Assembly: GCA_900542035.1 (NCBI GenBank)
Contig: UQMJ01000028.1
Location: forward strand, 1 to 40,238
Direction of reading: 5' to 3'
Length of the DNA stretch: 40,238 nucleotides
Source: an uncultured Clostridium sp.
GTDB lineage: Bacteria; Bacillota; Clostridia; Lachnospirales; Lachnospiraceae
Part shown: one piece after another, positions 31,466-38,989 of the stretch
Layout: every line of letters starts with the position of its first letter
Position numbering within the stretch: position 1 is the stretch's first letter
The notes under the pieces: generated by a model
What the model was told of the DNA's origin: nothing
The model's database searches: none
What the model saw: only the letters and a program-made list of their open reading frames with translations
Made by a program: the position numbers and the translations under genes

Positions 31466-31934
31466 AATCATTCTCCTGCCTTTCTTCTTTTGCACTGCCT
31501 TCCTTTGCAGCGCCGGAATCCAGATAATTCTGAAGAATAAATACTGCTGCAATCTTATCAATGACTGCCTTGCGATGCTCTCTGCGCACACCGCTCTCAA
31601 TCAATACCCGTTCTGCTGAAACGGTAGAAAGGCGCTCGTCCCAGAATACGACCGGAAGCCCAGTACGTTTTTCCACCATAGCGGCAAATTCTTCGGTCTT
31701 TTTTACACGTTCCCCTGCAGAGTTGTCCATATTCTTCGGATACCCTAATACGATGCGGGTAACCTGGTATTCTTTTGACAGCTCTTCAATCCTGGCAAGA
31801 GTCCGGCGCAGTTTTCCCTCATCGGTACGGGTAATGGTTTCCACTCCCTGGGCCGTCAGTCCCAGTCCGTCGCTGACTGCTACGCCTACTGTCTTGGAAC
31901 CGTAATCCAGTCCCATAATTCTTGTCATATTCAT
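31458..31934 (-). CDS. ruvX: Holliday junction resolvase-like protein RuvX / pre-16S rRNA nuclease YqgF
   Basis: A 158-residue RNase H-fold nuclease. Motifs are IMGLDYGSKTVGVAVSD with the first catalytic aspartate, VLGYPKNMDNSAG, and VFWDERLSTVSAE with the later acidic residues. In E. coli YqgF is needed for 16S rRNA 5' end processing; resolvase activity has also been proposed. AGGAGAGAATAAAAT precedes the ATG. It is in the conserved ireB-ruvX-DUF1292 set, but the gap to ireB is 166 bp and holds a run of hairpins, so the message may be processed or controlled there. Confidence 0.95.
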   Translation of the reverse strand: MNMTRIMGLDYGSKTVGVAVSDGLGLTAQGVETITRTDEGKLRRTLARIEELSKEYQVTRIVLGYPKNMDNSAGERVKKTEEFAAMVEKRTGLPVVFWDERLSTVSAERVLIESGVRREHRKAVIDKIAAVFILQNYLDSGAAKEGSAKEERQENDYE

Positions 31935-31950
31935 ATTTTATTCTCTCCTG

Positions 31951-32061
31951 ACAGACAAAATACCTGTCTGTTGTGTAAATAAGCAACAAAATTAGTCGGT
32001 TCATCACCAACTATTGGAAAGCTTTATATCCGGCTGTCCGGAAGGGCTATATTTTGCCCTT
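31951..32061 (-). promoter_or_regulatory. Array of hairpins between ireB and ruvX
   Basis: Five adjacent stems can form on the minus strand: AAGGGC/GCCCTT (32042-32061), TCCGG/CCGGA (32029-32042), TAGTTGG/CCGACTA (31993-32013), TTGTTG/CAACAG (about 31969-31990) and ACAGAC/GTCTGT (31951-31971). The ruvX ribosome binding site follows. None has a U-tract. It may be a processing or control region; it matches no riboswitch I know. Confidence 0.45.
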
Positions 32062-32100
32062 CTGCACACCATCCTGTCTTACCTGTTCTCCCAGCCGCTC

Positions 32101-32361
32101 TTAGCTGAGTTTCGTTTCAATGTAAACTGCCATCAGTTCTTCCAGAATCTCATCACGTTCTACTTTCATAATCAAGCTTCTGGCACCCTTATGACTGGTA
32201 ATATAAGTCGGGTCTCCTGACATAATATAACCAACTATCTGATTGATCGGGTTATATCCCTTTTCGGTAAGGGCAATATACACATCTTTTAAGACTCTGC
32301 TTACTTCTACCGGAGTCTCCTGAATTGCTTTAAAGTATTGAGTATTTTGAATATCGCCCAT
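32101..32361 (-). CDS. ireB: IreB family regulatory phosphoprotein (UPF0297)
   Basis: An 86-residue cytoplasmic protein. In Enterococcus IreB is phosphorylated on threonines by the kinase IreK and influences cephalosporin resistance. The family sequence is clear: TQYFKAIQETPVEVSRVLKDVY, then KGYNPINQIVGYIMSGDPTYITSHKGAR. The start is ATG 32359-32361 (MGDIQNTQYF), 10 bp after AAGGA; an earlier in-frame GTG has no ribosome binding site. It begins the ireB-ruvX-DUF1292 unit and has its own promoter at 32394-32422. Confidence 0.95.
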   Translation of the reverse strand: MGDIQNTQYFKAIQETPVEVSRVLKDVYIALTEKGYNPINQIVGYIMSGDPTYITSHKGARSLIMKVERDEILEELMAVYIETKLS

Positions 32362-32393
32362 TTTTATCACGTCCTTAATCACTATTCTTCTCT

Positions 32394-32422
32394 ATTCTAA
32401 ACCAAAAGTTGTGTTTCGGCAA
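32394..32422 (-). promoter_or_regulatory. ireB promoter
   Basis: On the minus strand TTGCCG (32417-32422) and TAGAAT (32394-32399) with a 17-bp spacer, lying just after the mtaB stop codon. Confidence 0.6.
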
Positions 32423-32426
32423 GTCT

Positions 32427-33776
32427 TTAATTTCTTAACTTTTCGTGAAGCAGCATCACTTCATCATTTAGCATTTCTCCGGCTATTCCGGAAATAAACG
32501 TTCCTTTTACCGCTCTGCCTTCTCTCTCCAGATCTTCTGCTGGCACTGCCATCCGCACATATTCCGGAGTATGGCCGGTATAATACCGTTTTCCATTCAG
32601 TGTAACCGGTTCTTCCAATAGTATACAGCACTCTTTCCCCTGAAAACTCTGGCGGTATTGGGATGACATCCGTTTTTCCATCTCCAGAAGAATATCGCTC
32701 CGAACCGCTTTTTTCTCCTCCGGTATCTGATCCGGCATCCGGTCTGCCCTGGTGCCGCCTCTGCGGGAATATTTAAAAATATGCATTTCGTAAAAATGCA
32801 CCGTTTCTAAAAATCTTCGGGTCTCTTCAAACTCTTCTTTTGTCTCTCCTGGAAATCCTACAATCACATCTGTCGTAATCGCCGGATTGTCAAATGCGCG
32901 GCGCAGACGGCTGCAGCCTTCCAGATACTCTTCTGGCGTATAGTGACGGTTCATCCTCTTTAACGTCTCTTCCGATCCGCTCTGAAGGGAAAGATGAAAA
33001 TGAGGGCAGACCTTTGGCATGGAGGAAAGTTCTTTTGCAAATTCTTCCGTCACAATTCGAGGTTCTAAGGATCCCAGACGGATCCGTTCCACGCCGTCAA
33101 TCTCATGAACCTTCCGGATCAGGTCAATCAACCCGATGTTTTCTTCTGGGAAATCCTTCCCATAGGAACTTAAATGAATGCCGGTAAGCACCATTTCTTT
33201 ATAGCCTTTTTCTACCAGACACCTGACTTCTTCTACTACTTCTTCCGGTCTCCGGCTGCGGATCCGCCCTCTGGTATAGGGGATGATGCAGTAACTGCAG
33301 AACTGGTTGCATCCGTCCTGAACCTTTAAAAAGGCTCTGGTATGGTCTGCAATTTTCCGGATATGGAGATCTTCATAATCCTGGGCTTTGGAAATGTCAA
33401 TCACATAGGACTGAGGGGTCTTCTGCTCTCTGGACGACAGAAATTCCTCCAGGATTTCCGGCAGGTCTTTCTTTTTATTATTGCCAATAATCAAATCTAC
33501 GGCAGCATCTTCTTTTAAATGTTCTTCGGCAGACTGGGCATAGCATCCTGCTGCCACCACAATGCTGTCTGGGTTCTGTTTTTTTGCACGATGAAGCATC
33601 TGCCTGGACTTTTTATCCGCAATGTTGGTTACGGAACAGGTATTGATAATATAGACGTCTGCCTTCTGATTAAATTCTACAATCTGGTAGCCGGCAGCTT
33701 CCAGAAGCTGCTGCATGGCTTCGGTCTCATAGGCATTTACTTTACATCCTAAATTGTGTAATGCTGCTGTTTTCAT
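32427..33776 (-). CDS. mtaB: tRNA t6A37 methylthiotransferase MtaB
   Basis: A radical-SAM enzyme that converts t6A at tRNA position 37 to ms2t6A. It has 449 residues. The N-terminal cluster-binding domain has C11 (LGCKVN), C47 (NTCSVT) and C78 (AGCYAQ). The radical-SAM motif CNQFCSYC gives C156, C160 and C163. A C-terminal TRAM domain follows (about 380-445, FQGKECCILLEEPV). LGCKVNAYETE separates it from MiaB and RimO. AGGAG lies 7 bp before the ATG. It is divergent from the HPr-like gene and upstream of ireB. Confidence 0.94.
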   Translation of the reverse strand: MKTAALHNLGCKVNAYETEAMQQLLEAAGYQIVEFNQKADVYIINTCSVTNIADKKSRQMLHRAKKQNPDSIVVAAGCYAQSAEEHLKEDAAVDLIIGNNKKKDLPEILEEFLSSREQKTPQSYVIDISKAQDYEDLHIRKIADHTRAFLKVQDGCNQFCSYCIIPYTRGRIRSRRPEEVVEEVRCLVEKGYKEMVLTGIHLSSYGKDFPEENIGLIDLIRKVHEIDGVERIRLGSLEPRIVTEEFAKELSSMPKVCPHFHLSLQSGSEETLKRMNRHYTPEEYLEGCSRLRRAFDNPAITTDVIVGFPGETKEEFEETRRFLETVHFYEMHIFKYSRRGGTRADRMPDQIPEEKKAVRSDILLEMEKRMSSQYRQSFQGKECCILLEEPVTLNGKRYYTGHTPEYVRMAVPAEDLEREGRAVKGTFISGIAGEMLNDEVMLLHEKLRN

Positions 33777-33812
33777 ACAAGGACTCCTGTGTTGTTTTCT
33801 GCAAACTTTCTA

Positions 33813-33844
33813 TTGACTTTTGCCTGGTATCTTTGTAGTATAAT
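33813..33844 (+). promoter_or_regulatory. Promoter of the HPr-like gene
   Basis: TTGACT (33813-33818), then overlapping -10 candidates: TAGTAT (33836-33841, 17-bp spacer) and a perfect TATAAT (33839-33844, 20-bp spacer). The exact -10 in use is uncertain. Confidence 0.6.
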
Positions 33845-33905
33845 AGTAAGGTTCTAATAATTTTAGTAATAACTATAATACATAGATGCAAGGAGGATTC
33901 TTCCA

Positions 33906-34139
33906 ATGAGAACTGTTCACATTTCTTTAAATTCCATCGATAAGGTAAAATCTTTTGTCAACGATTTAGCGAAGTTTGACGCGGATTTCGATTTAGTTTC
34001 CGGCAGATATATCATCGACGCTAAATCCATTATGGGTATCTTCAGTCTGGATCTGTCTAAGCCAATTGACTTAAACATCCACACAGAGAATAACATTGAG
34101 GAGATTTTAAATACCCTGTCTCCTTACACCATCGATTAA
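33906..34139 (+). CDS. HPr-fold protein lacking the catalytic histidine (Crh-like)
   Basis: A 77-residue HPr-like protein. The C-terminal two thirds match HPr, with DAKSIMGIFSLDLSKPIDLNI corresponding to the KSIMG region around HPr Ser46; here the serine is S41. The phosphocarrier motif with His15 (GLHARPA in HPr) is gone: the sequence reads ISLNSIDKVKSFV. It therefore cannot carry phosphate from enzyme I in the usual way, but could be phosphorylated on serine by HPr kinase, as Bacillus Crh is. AAGGAGGATTCTTCCA precedes the ATG. It is a single gene with its own promoter and terminator. A structural role unrelated to carbon control is also possible. Confidence 0.82.
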   Translation: MRTVHISLNSIDKVKSFVNDLAKFDADFDLVSGRYIIDAKSIMGIFSLDLSKPIDLNIHTENNIEEILNTLSPYTID

Positions 34140-34153
34140 TCGTTCCGAGTTGC

Positions 34154-34186
34154 AGGGCTGCCGTTTTACGGCGGCCCTTTTTCTTT
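34154..34186 (+). terminator. Terminator after the HPr-like gene
   Basis: A 10-11 bp stem, GGGCTGCCGT with ACGGCGGCCC (one T:G pair), a 2-3 nt loop and TTTTTCTTTT. It lies between this gene and the convergent thiI. Confidence 0.92.
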
Positions 34187-34192
34187 TGTCTT

Positions 34193-35374
34193 TTATCTGC
34201 ACCAGATTGTCTCTGTAGTTTCAATGGCTTTTTCTACCATCTCGTCAATCTTTTCGGCCAGATTTTCTTCGGATCGGCGGATAATCCCCAGGTTCGGTTT
34301 GGTTACCGGATGCTTTGCGACAAAAATGGTACAGCAGTCTTCATACGGCTGGATGGAAGTCTCAAACGTACCGATTTTTTCTGCCACATCCACGATTTCC
34401 TGTTTATCAAATCCGATTACCGGACGAAATACCGGCATGGTGCAGGCATCGTCTGTAGCTGCCAGAGACTGCATGGTCTGAGATGCTACCTGGCCGATGC
34501 TTTCTCCGGTAATCAGGCCATGACAGTTGTTGGCCTGTGCCAGCCTTTCTGCAATCCGCATCATATAACGACGCATGATGATAGTCAGTTCTTCATGGGG
34601 ACACTGATCGTAAATATAAAGCTGAATGTCTGTAAAGTTAACAATGTGCAGAGGGATAGGCCCTGCATACTTTGCAACCAGCTTTGCCAAATCCACAACC
34701 TTCTGTTTTGCGCGGTCGCTGGTATATGGCGGAGCGTGGAAATAAGTAGCCTCTAAGCGGACGCCCCGTTTTGCAATCATGTAGCCTGCTACCGGACTGT
34801 CAATGCCGCCGGATAACAGAAGCATTGCCTTTCCATTGGTGCCTACCGGCATTCCGCCTGGTCCTGGAATGGTTTCAGAGAACAGGTTAATCTTCTGGCG
34901 CACTTCTACGTGAAGGAGCACGTCCGGATTGTGTACGTCTACCTTCGTCTCCGGATAGGTCTCTAAAATTACTTCTCCCAGATCTCGGTTGATCTGGTCA
35001 GAGGTTACCGGATAATGCTTATTGGCTCTTCTGGCCGCTACTTTAAAGGTAAAATGCTTATCCGGATATACCTGGTCGATATATGCTTTTACCTGTTCCT
35101 TTAAATCTGCATATCCCTTGTCTTCAATCTGGACCATTGGGCAGATTGCCGCAATGCCGAATACTTTTTTTAACGCTTCGACTGCTTCATCAAAGTCAAA
35201 CGGCTTCGACGCCTGGGCATAAATACGGCCGGCCTCTTTGGTCACTAAAAATCCGCCGTCTACGCTTTTTAATGCATGGTTAATCTGCTTTACTAACGCG
35301 TCTTCAAACAGATACCGGTTCTTGCCTTTGATGCCGATCTCGGCATACTTAATTAAAAATGATTGGTATTCCAT
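34193..35374 (-). CDS. thiI: tRNA 4-thiouridine synthase ThiI
   Basis: ThiI adenylates U8 of tRNA and transfers sulfur to make s4U, and in some species also feeds thiamine thiazole synthesis. It has 393 residues: an N-terminal ferredoxin-like and THUMP domain (about 1-165), then the PP-loop SGGIDS (188-193). There is no C-terminal rhodanese domain, as in Bacillus; sulfur then comes directly from a partner cysteine desulfurase, encoded 17 bp upstream. A late DCC motif (YEDCCTIF) is present. AGGAAGGAATCATT precedes the ATG. Confidence 0.97.
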   Translation of the reverse strand: MEYQSFLIKYAEIGIKGKNRYLFEDALVKQINHALKSVDGGFLVTKEAGRIYAQASKPFDFDEAVEALKKVFGIAAICPMVQIEDKGYADLKEQVKAYIDQVYPDKHFTFKVAARRANKHYPVTSDQINRDLGEVILETYPETKVDVHNPDVLLHVEVRQKINLFSETIPGPGGMPVGTNGKAMLLLSGGIDSPVAGYMIAKRGVRLEATYFHAPPYTSDRAKQKVVDLAKLVAKYAGPIPLHIVNFTDIQLYIYDQCPHEELTIIMRRYMMRIAERLAQANNCHGLITGESIGQVASQTMQSLAATDDACTMPVFRPVIGFDKQEIVDVAEKIGTFETSIQPYEDCCTIFVAKHPVTKPNLGIIRRSEENLAEKIDEMVEKAIETTETIWCR

Positions 35375-35391
35375 AATGATTCCTTCCTGTG

Positions 35392-36558
35392 TTATCCTCT
35401 CTGATACCGCCTGAGAACCGGCAGCAGTTCTTTCAGCGCCTCAATGCATATGTCGATCTCTTCCATAGTGTTAAAGCGGCCGAAGCTGAATCGTAATGTG
35501 GCGTCTAAATATTCTCTTCCCACTCCAATACTCTTTAACGTACCGCTGATAGCCGGATGGTTGGAAGAGCAGGCAGATCCGGAAGAAACGTAGATCCCCT
35601 TGTCTTCCAGCGCATGAAGCAGCACCTCGCTCCGGACTCCTTTAAAGCTTACGCTGGCAATCTGCGGCGCGCTGTCCAGCCCCTTTTTGCTGTTTACAAC
35701 AACTCCCTCCAGCTGGCTGACCTGATCGGTAAAATAATCTTTCAGACCGCAGAGATGGGAAATTTTATCTTCAAAACCAGTATAGGCCTCTTTTGCCGCC
35801 TGGCCCAGTCCGGCAATTCCAGGTACATTTTCCGTACCGGAACGCATATTTTTCTGCTGTCCGCCTCCTAAAATCAGAGGCCTTACCTTGGCTTTTTCAT
35901 TGATATACAAAAATCCTGCCCCTTTTGGGCCATGAATTTTGTGACCGCTGACGGAAAGCAGATCAATCCCTTGCTTTTTAGGACGGATCTGGTATTTTCC
36001 ATAGGCCTGGATTGCGTCTACATGAAACAGGGCCTTGGGGCTCTTTTCTTTTATAATGGCGCTGATTTCGTCGATCGGCTCTGCTGCCCCAATTTCATTA
36101 TTTACATACATAACAGACACCAGGATCGTGTCCCCACGCAAACTGTCCCGCAGCTCTTCTAACGAAATATGGCCGTCCTGATCTACTGGAAGATAAGTTA
36201 CTTCAAAGCCCTGCTCTTCCAGGAAAATCAGGGGATTATACACGGACGGATGCTCAATGCGGGTAGTGACAATGTGATTGCCTGCCCGCTTATTTGCCAT
36301 CGCCGTTCCGATTAAAGCCATATTATTTGACTCGGTTCCGCCGGAAGTAAATACAATTTCCTTTGGCTGTACCTTTAAAGTCCCAGCAATGATTTCTGCC
36401 GACTCCTTCACATAGTCTTCCGCTTCTTTCCCCTTACGGTGTCTGGCAGAAGGATTGCCGTAGTCTTCTGTCATAGTTTTTACCACAATGTCTTTTACAC
36501 TGTCTAACACTTTTGTGGTAGCGGAATTATCAAAATAAATTTCATTGTGACTTGTCAT
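35392..36558 (-). CDS. Cysteine desulfurase (NifS/IscS family)
   Basis: A PLP enzyme that releases sulfur from cysteine as a persulfide. It has 388 residues. K207 in SGHKIHGPKG binds PLP, and the mobile-loop cysteine is C330 in SSGSACSS. The opening YFDNSATTK and TSGGTESNN are typical. Its place directly before thiI, with no scaffold genes nearby, suggests it is the ThiI-dedicated desulfurase like B. subtilis NifZ, rather than a general Fe-S cluster IscS; that is inference. AAGGAGC lies about 11 bp before the ATG. Confidence 0.95.
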   Translation of the reverse strand: MTSHNEIYFDNSATTKVLDSVKDIVVKTMTEDYGNPSARHRKGKEAEDYVKESAEIIAGTLKVQPKEIVFTSGGTESNNMALIGTAMANKRAGNHIVTTRIEHPSVYNPLIFLEEQGFEVTYLPVDQDGHISLEELRDSLRGDTILVSVMYVNNEIGAAEPIDEISAIIKEKSPKALFHVDAIQAYGKYQIRPKKQGIDLLSVSGHKIHGPKGAGFLYINEKAKVRPLILGGGQQKNMRSGTENVPGIAGLGQAAKEAYTGFEDKISHLCGLKDYFTDQVSQLEGVVVNSKKGLDSAPQIASVSFKGVRSEVLLHALEDKGIYVSSGSACSSNHPAISGTLKSIGVGREYLDATLRFSFGRFNTMEEIDICIEALKELLPVLRRYQRG

Positions 36559-36585
36559 AGTTGTTATCTGCTCCTTCGATCCACG

Positions 36586-37329
36586 CTAAAATGCGCCTTC
36601 TGCCTTCATCATTATCAGAGACAAAGCCGTGATTCCGGCAGTTTCTGTGCGGAGAATCCGCTTGCCAAGGGAAATCGGAACCGCCCCTGCTTTTTTGGCC
36701 AGCTCAATCTCCTGTTCGTCAAATCCGCCCTCCGGACCGATAAAAACCCCTACTGACCGCGTCTCTTTTCCAATGGCGGCCAATGCTTTTTTGGTATGTT
36801 CCATGCCGGATTCATGTTCATAAGGAATCCAGATCGCATCCAGCCCCGCCGCAAACTGGAGAGCTTCTTTCAATGTCTTAACCGGCTGTATCTGGGGAAT
36901 AATCCCTCTTTTAGACTGTTTTGCCCCGCTTTCAGCAATGGCCTGCCACCGTTCCAGCTTAGATTTTTCTTTTTTTCCGTCCAGTTTTACAACTGCATAT
37001 TTCGTGGCAGTTGGAATAATGGAATGCACGCCTAATTCCACTGTTTTCTGAATAATCAGTTCCATTTTATCGGATTTTGGAAGCCCCTGGAACAAATAAA
37101 CCCGAACCGGCAGTTCCCCGCTGTCCTGTCTCTCCAGAATAACGGTTTCCACCTGGCTGCTGTCAATCTGTTCAATCCTGCATACGTAATCCGTCCCACA
37201 TCCGTCGCTGACACGGATAACCTCTCCCTGACGCATCCGCAGGGCATTTTTAATATGATTCACATCCGGACCGGTAATCACAACCCGATCTTCCCCTACT
37301 GACTGGGGTGAAACAAAAAAATGGTGCAT
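36586..37329 (-). CDS. rsmE: 16S rRNA (uracil-1498-N3)-methyltransferase RsmE
   Basis: A 247-residue SPOUT-class methyltransferase that modifies U1498 of 16S rRNA. The N-terminal PUA-like domain begins MHHFFVSP and contains HIKNALRMRQGE. The SPOUT knot motifs are IGPEGGFDEQE and LGKRILRTETAGI. Only 1 bp separates it from the prmA stop codon, and AGGAGAAAGTAAG inside the end of prmA serves as its ribosome binding site. prmA-rsmE pairing is common in Firmicutes. Confidence 0.96.
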   Translation of the reverse strand: MHHFFVSPQSVGEDRVVITGPDVNHIKNALRMRQGEVIRVSDGCGTDYVCRIEQIDSSQVETVILERQDSGELPVRVYLFQGLPKSDKMELIIQKTVELGVHSIIPTATKYAVVKLDGKKEKSKLERWQAIAESGAKQSKRGIIPQIQPVKTLKEALQFAAGLDAIWIPYEHESGMEHTKKALAAIGKETRSVGVFIGPEGGFDEQEIELAKKAGAVPISLGKRILRTETAGITALSLIMMKAEGAF

Positions 37330-37330
37330 C

Positions 37331-38287
37331 TTACTTTCTCCTGGCTGTTACAGAAACCCACTCTCCCTGATAGGTTACTTCGATTACTTCAAATTCATCG
37401 TTTGCCTCGAATACTTCCCGTACCGCCTGTTCTTTCATATTGATAATACCGGACGTAATGAAAATGCCGCCATGCTTGATATGAACCGGAATTTCCTTCT
37501 GAAGCAGGATAATCACGTCCGCCAGAATGTTGGCAACCGCAATATCGCACCATTCATAGCCTGCCCAGTCCTGAACTTCCTTATCGTCAATAATATTTCC
37601 CTGGACAACTGCAAATTTATCGCTGGAAATCTGATTAGACTCCAGGTTTTCTCCTACTGCCTGAATGGCGTTTTCATCCAGATCCGTTCCTTTTACTTCT
37701 TTTGCCCCCAGCTTTAATGCTGCAATGCCTAAAATACCGCTTCCGGTTCCTACATCCAGCACCTTTGTCTCTGGAGTAACGTATTTTTGAAGCTGACGGA
37801 TACAAAGCTGTGTAGTCTCATGCATCCCTGTTCCAAATGCCGTACCTGGATCAATCTGGATCAGCAGCTTGTCCTTATGCTCTTCGGGAATTTCCTCCCA
37901 GGTTGGTTTAATCAAAATATGATCCACCGTAAAGGGCTTAAAATACTGCTTCCAGTTATTAATCCAGTCCTTATCTTCTGTCTCAGAAGCTTCGATGGTT
38001 CTGGCTCCTAAATTTACAAATAAAGCCAGATCATCCAGGCCTTCTTCTACTTTTTTTAAAATGTCTTCTGCGTCGTCGTCATCGTCTAAATAAAAGCTGA
38101 CCTTTGCCACACCGTCATCCGGTCCTAAGTCTGGAAGAATATCAATAAACATTCCTTTGGTTTCTTTTTCTGTCAGAGGAATCTTATCTTCGATCTCGAT
38201 TCCCTCAATGCCTATTTCGTCAAACATACTGCTGACTAAATCTACCGCTTCCGTGGTAGTCGTTAATGTAAATTTTTTCCACTTCAT
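37331..38287 (-). CDS. prmA: Ribosomal protein L11 methyltransferase PrmA
   Basis: PrmA trimethylates ribosomal protein L11. It has 318 residues with an N-terminal substrate-recognition domain and a C-terminal SAM domain. Motifs are GTAFGTGMHETTQLC, VLDVGTGSGILGIAALKLG and VANILADVI, the last being the NILA motif typical of PrmA. The N-terminal domain carries an acidic insertion (DDDDDAEDI). AGGAGAAGTCCC precedes the ATG. It is the first gene of the prmA-rsmE-desulfurase-thiI operon, with a promoter at 38348-38376. Confidence 0.97.
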   Translation of the reverse strand: MKWKKFTLTTTTEAVDLVSSMFDEIGIEGIEIEDKIPLTEKETKGMFIDILPDLGPDDGVAKVSFYLDDDDDAEDILKKVEEGLDDLALFVNLGARTIEASETEDKDWINNWKQYFKPFTVDHILIKPTWEEIPEEHKDKLLIQIDPGTAFGTGMHETTQLCIRQLQKYVTPETKVLDVGTGSGILGIAALKLGAKEVKGTDLDENAIQAVGENLESNQISSDKFAVVQGNIIDDKEVQDWAGYEWCDIAVANILADVIILLQKEIPVHIKHGGIFITSGIINMKEQAVREVFEANDEFEVIEVTYQGEWVSVTARRK

Positions 38288-38347
38288 GGGACTTCTCCTG
38301 TTCCTCTGGGTTCTATCTTACGATCTAATCCTAATTGTGCATTTTTC

Positions 38348-38376
38348 ATCATAGCATATTTTCTTTTTACTGACAA
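38348..38376 (-). promoter_or_regulatory. prmA operon promoter
   Basis: On the minus strand TTGTCA (38371-38376) and TATGAT (38348-38353) with a 17-bp spacer, about 60 bp before the prmA start codon. Confidence 0.75.
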
Positions 38377-38408
38377 GGAGGCGCAGGGCAAACTCCCTGG
38401 ATTCCGGT

Positions 38409-38861
38409 TTATTTTTCTCCTGATTCTACTTTTTTTAAAATTGTTTTTATCTCTGATACGCATTCCAGAAAACGCTCCAGCTCCTCAGAAGACAGATGTC
38501 CGAACCTCTGTTCCAGCTGTTCCCTTACGTATTTTTTTTCTTTCCGGATAAGCGCTTTGCCCTTTGGAGTCAGACGGACAAATACCAGTTTCCGGTTTGC
38601 CTCATCATAAAAACGTTCTGCGTATCCTTCCTCTACTAAAGGCGCGATTACCCTGGTGGCCTGTTCCCTGGAAGCCGCTATGCTCTCCGCTACCTGCCCC
38701 ATAGTCATATCGCCTCTGCTTCCTAATGCCAGAAGGGCATAAAACTGATGGCGGGAAAATTTAATCTCCCTATAATCTAATGAATAAAGCAGCACTTTCT
38801 GACACGCAAAAAAAGTCTCAAACAACGCTGTAATTCCCCTGTCATCGGTTATCCTGTCCAT
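38409..38861 (-). CDS. MarR family transcriptional regulator
   Basis: A 150-residue MarR-type winged-helix protein. The DNA-binding part covers about residues 38-105 (FYALLALGSRGDMTMGQVAESIAASREQATRVIAPLVEEGYAERF, then the wing RKLVFVRLTPKG). Helices at both ends would form the dimer. It is divergent from the citrate synthase gene; palindromes lie between and over both promoters, so it probably represses itself and may control citrate synthase. C20 and C143 are present, but nothing shows redox sensing. The ligand is unknown. CCTAGGAGGAAACGAT precedes the ATG. Confidence 0.9.
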   Translation of the reverse strand: MDRITDDRGITALFETFFACQKVLLYSLDYREIKFSRHQFYALLALGSRGDMTMGQVAESIAASREQATRVIAPLVEEGYAERFYDEANRKLVFVRLTPKGKALIRKEKKYVREQLEQRFGHLSSEELERFLECVSEIKTILKKVESGEK

Positions 38862-38880
38862 ATCGTTTCCTCCTAGGGTT

Positions 38881-38958
38881 ATTATATCTGATTGCTGTCA
38901 GATGTCAATGATTAATCTTTGATTATTATTGACAAATATCAAATGATAATGCTATACT
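38881..38958. promoter_or_regulatory. Divergent marR / citrate synthase promoters with palindromic operators
   Basis: The marR promoter on the minus strand is TTGACA (38903-38908) and TATAAT (38881-38886), 16-bp spacer. The citrate synthase promoter on the plus strand is TTGACA (38929-38934) and TATACT (38953-38958), 18-bp spacer. TCAATGATTAATCTTTGA (38905-38922) is an 18-bp palindrome with one mismatched pair and overlaps the marR -35. TTTGAT...ATCAAA (38918-38943) spans the citrate synthase -35, and TCTGA...TCAGA fills the marR spacer. Confidence 0.75.
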
Positions 38959-38989
38959 TGCGGTATCATTATTTTAAAGGAGGAGTTTT

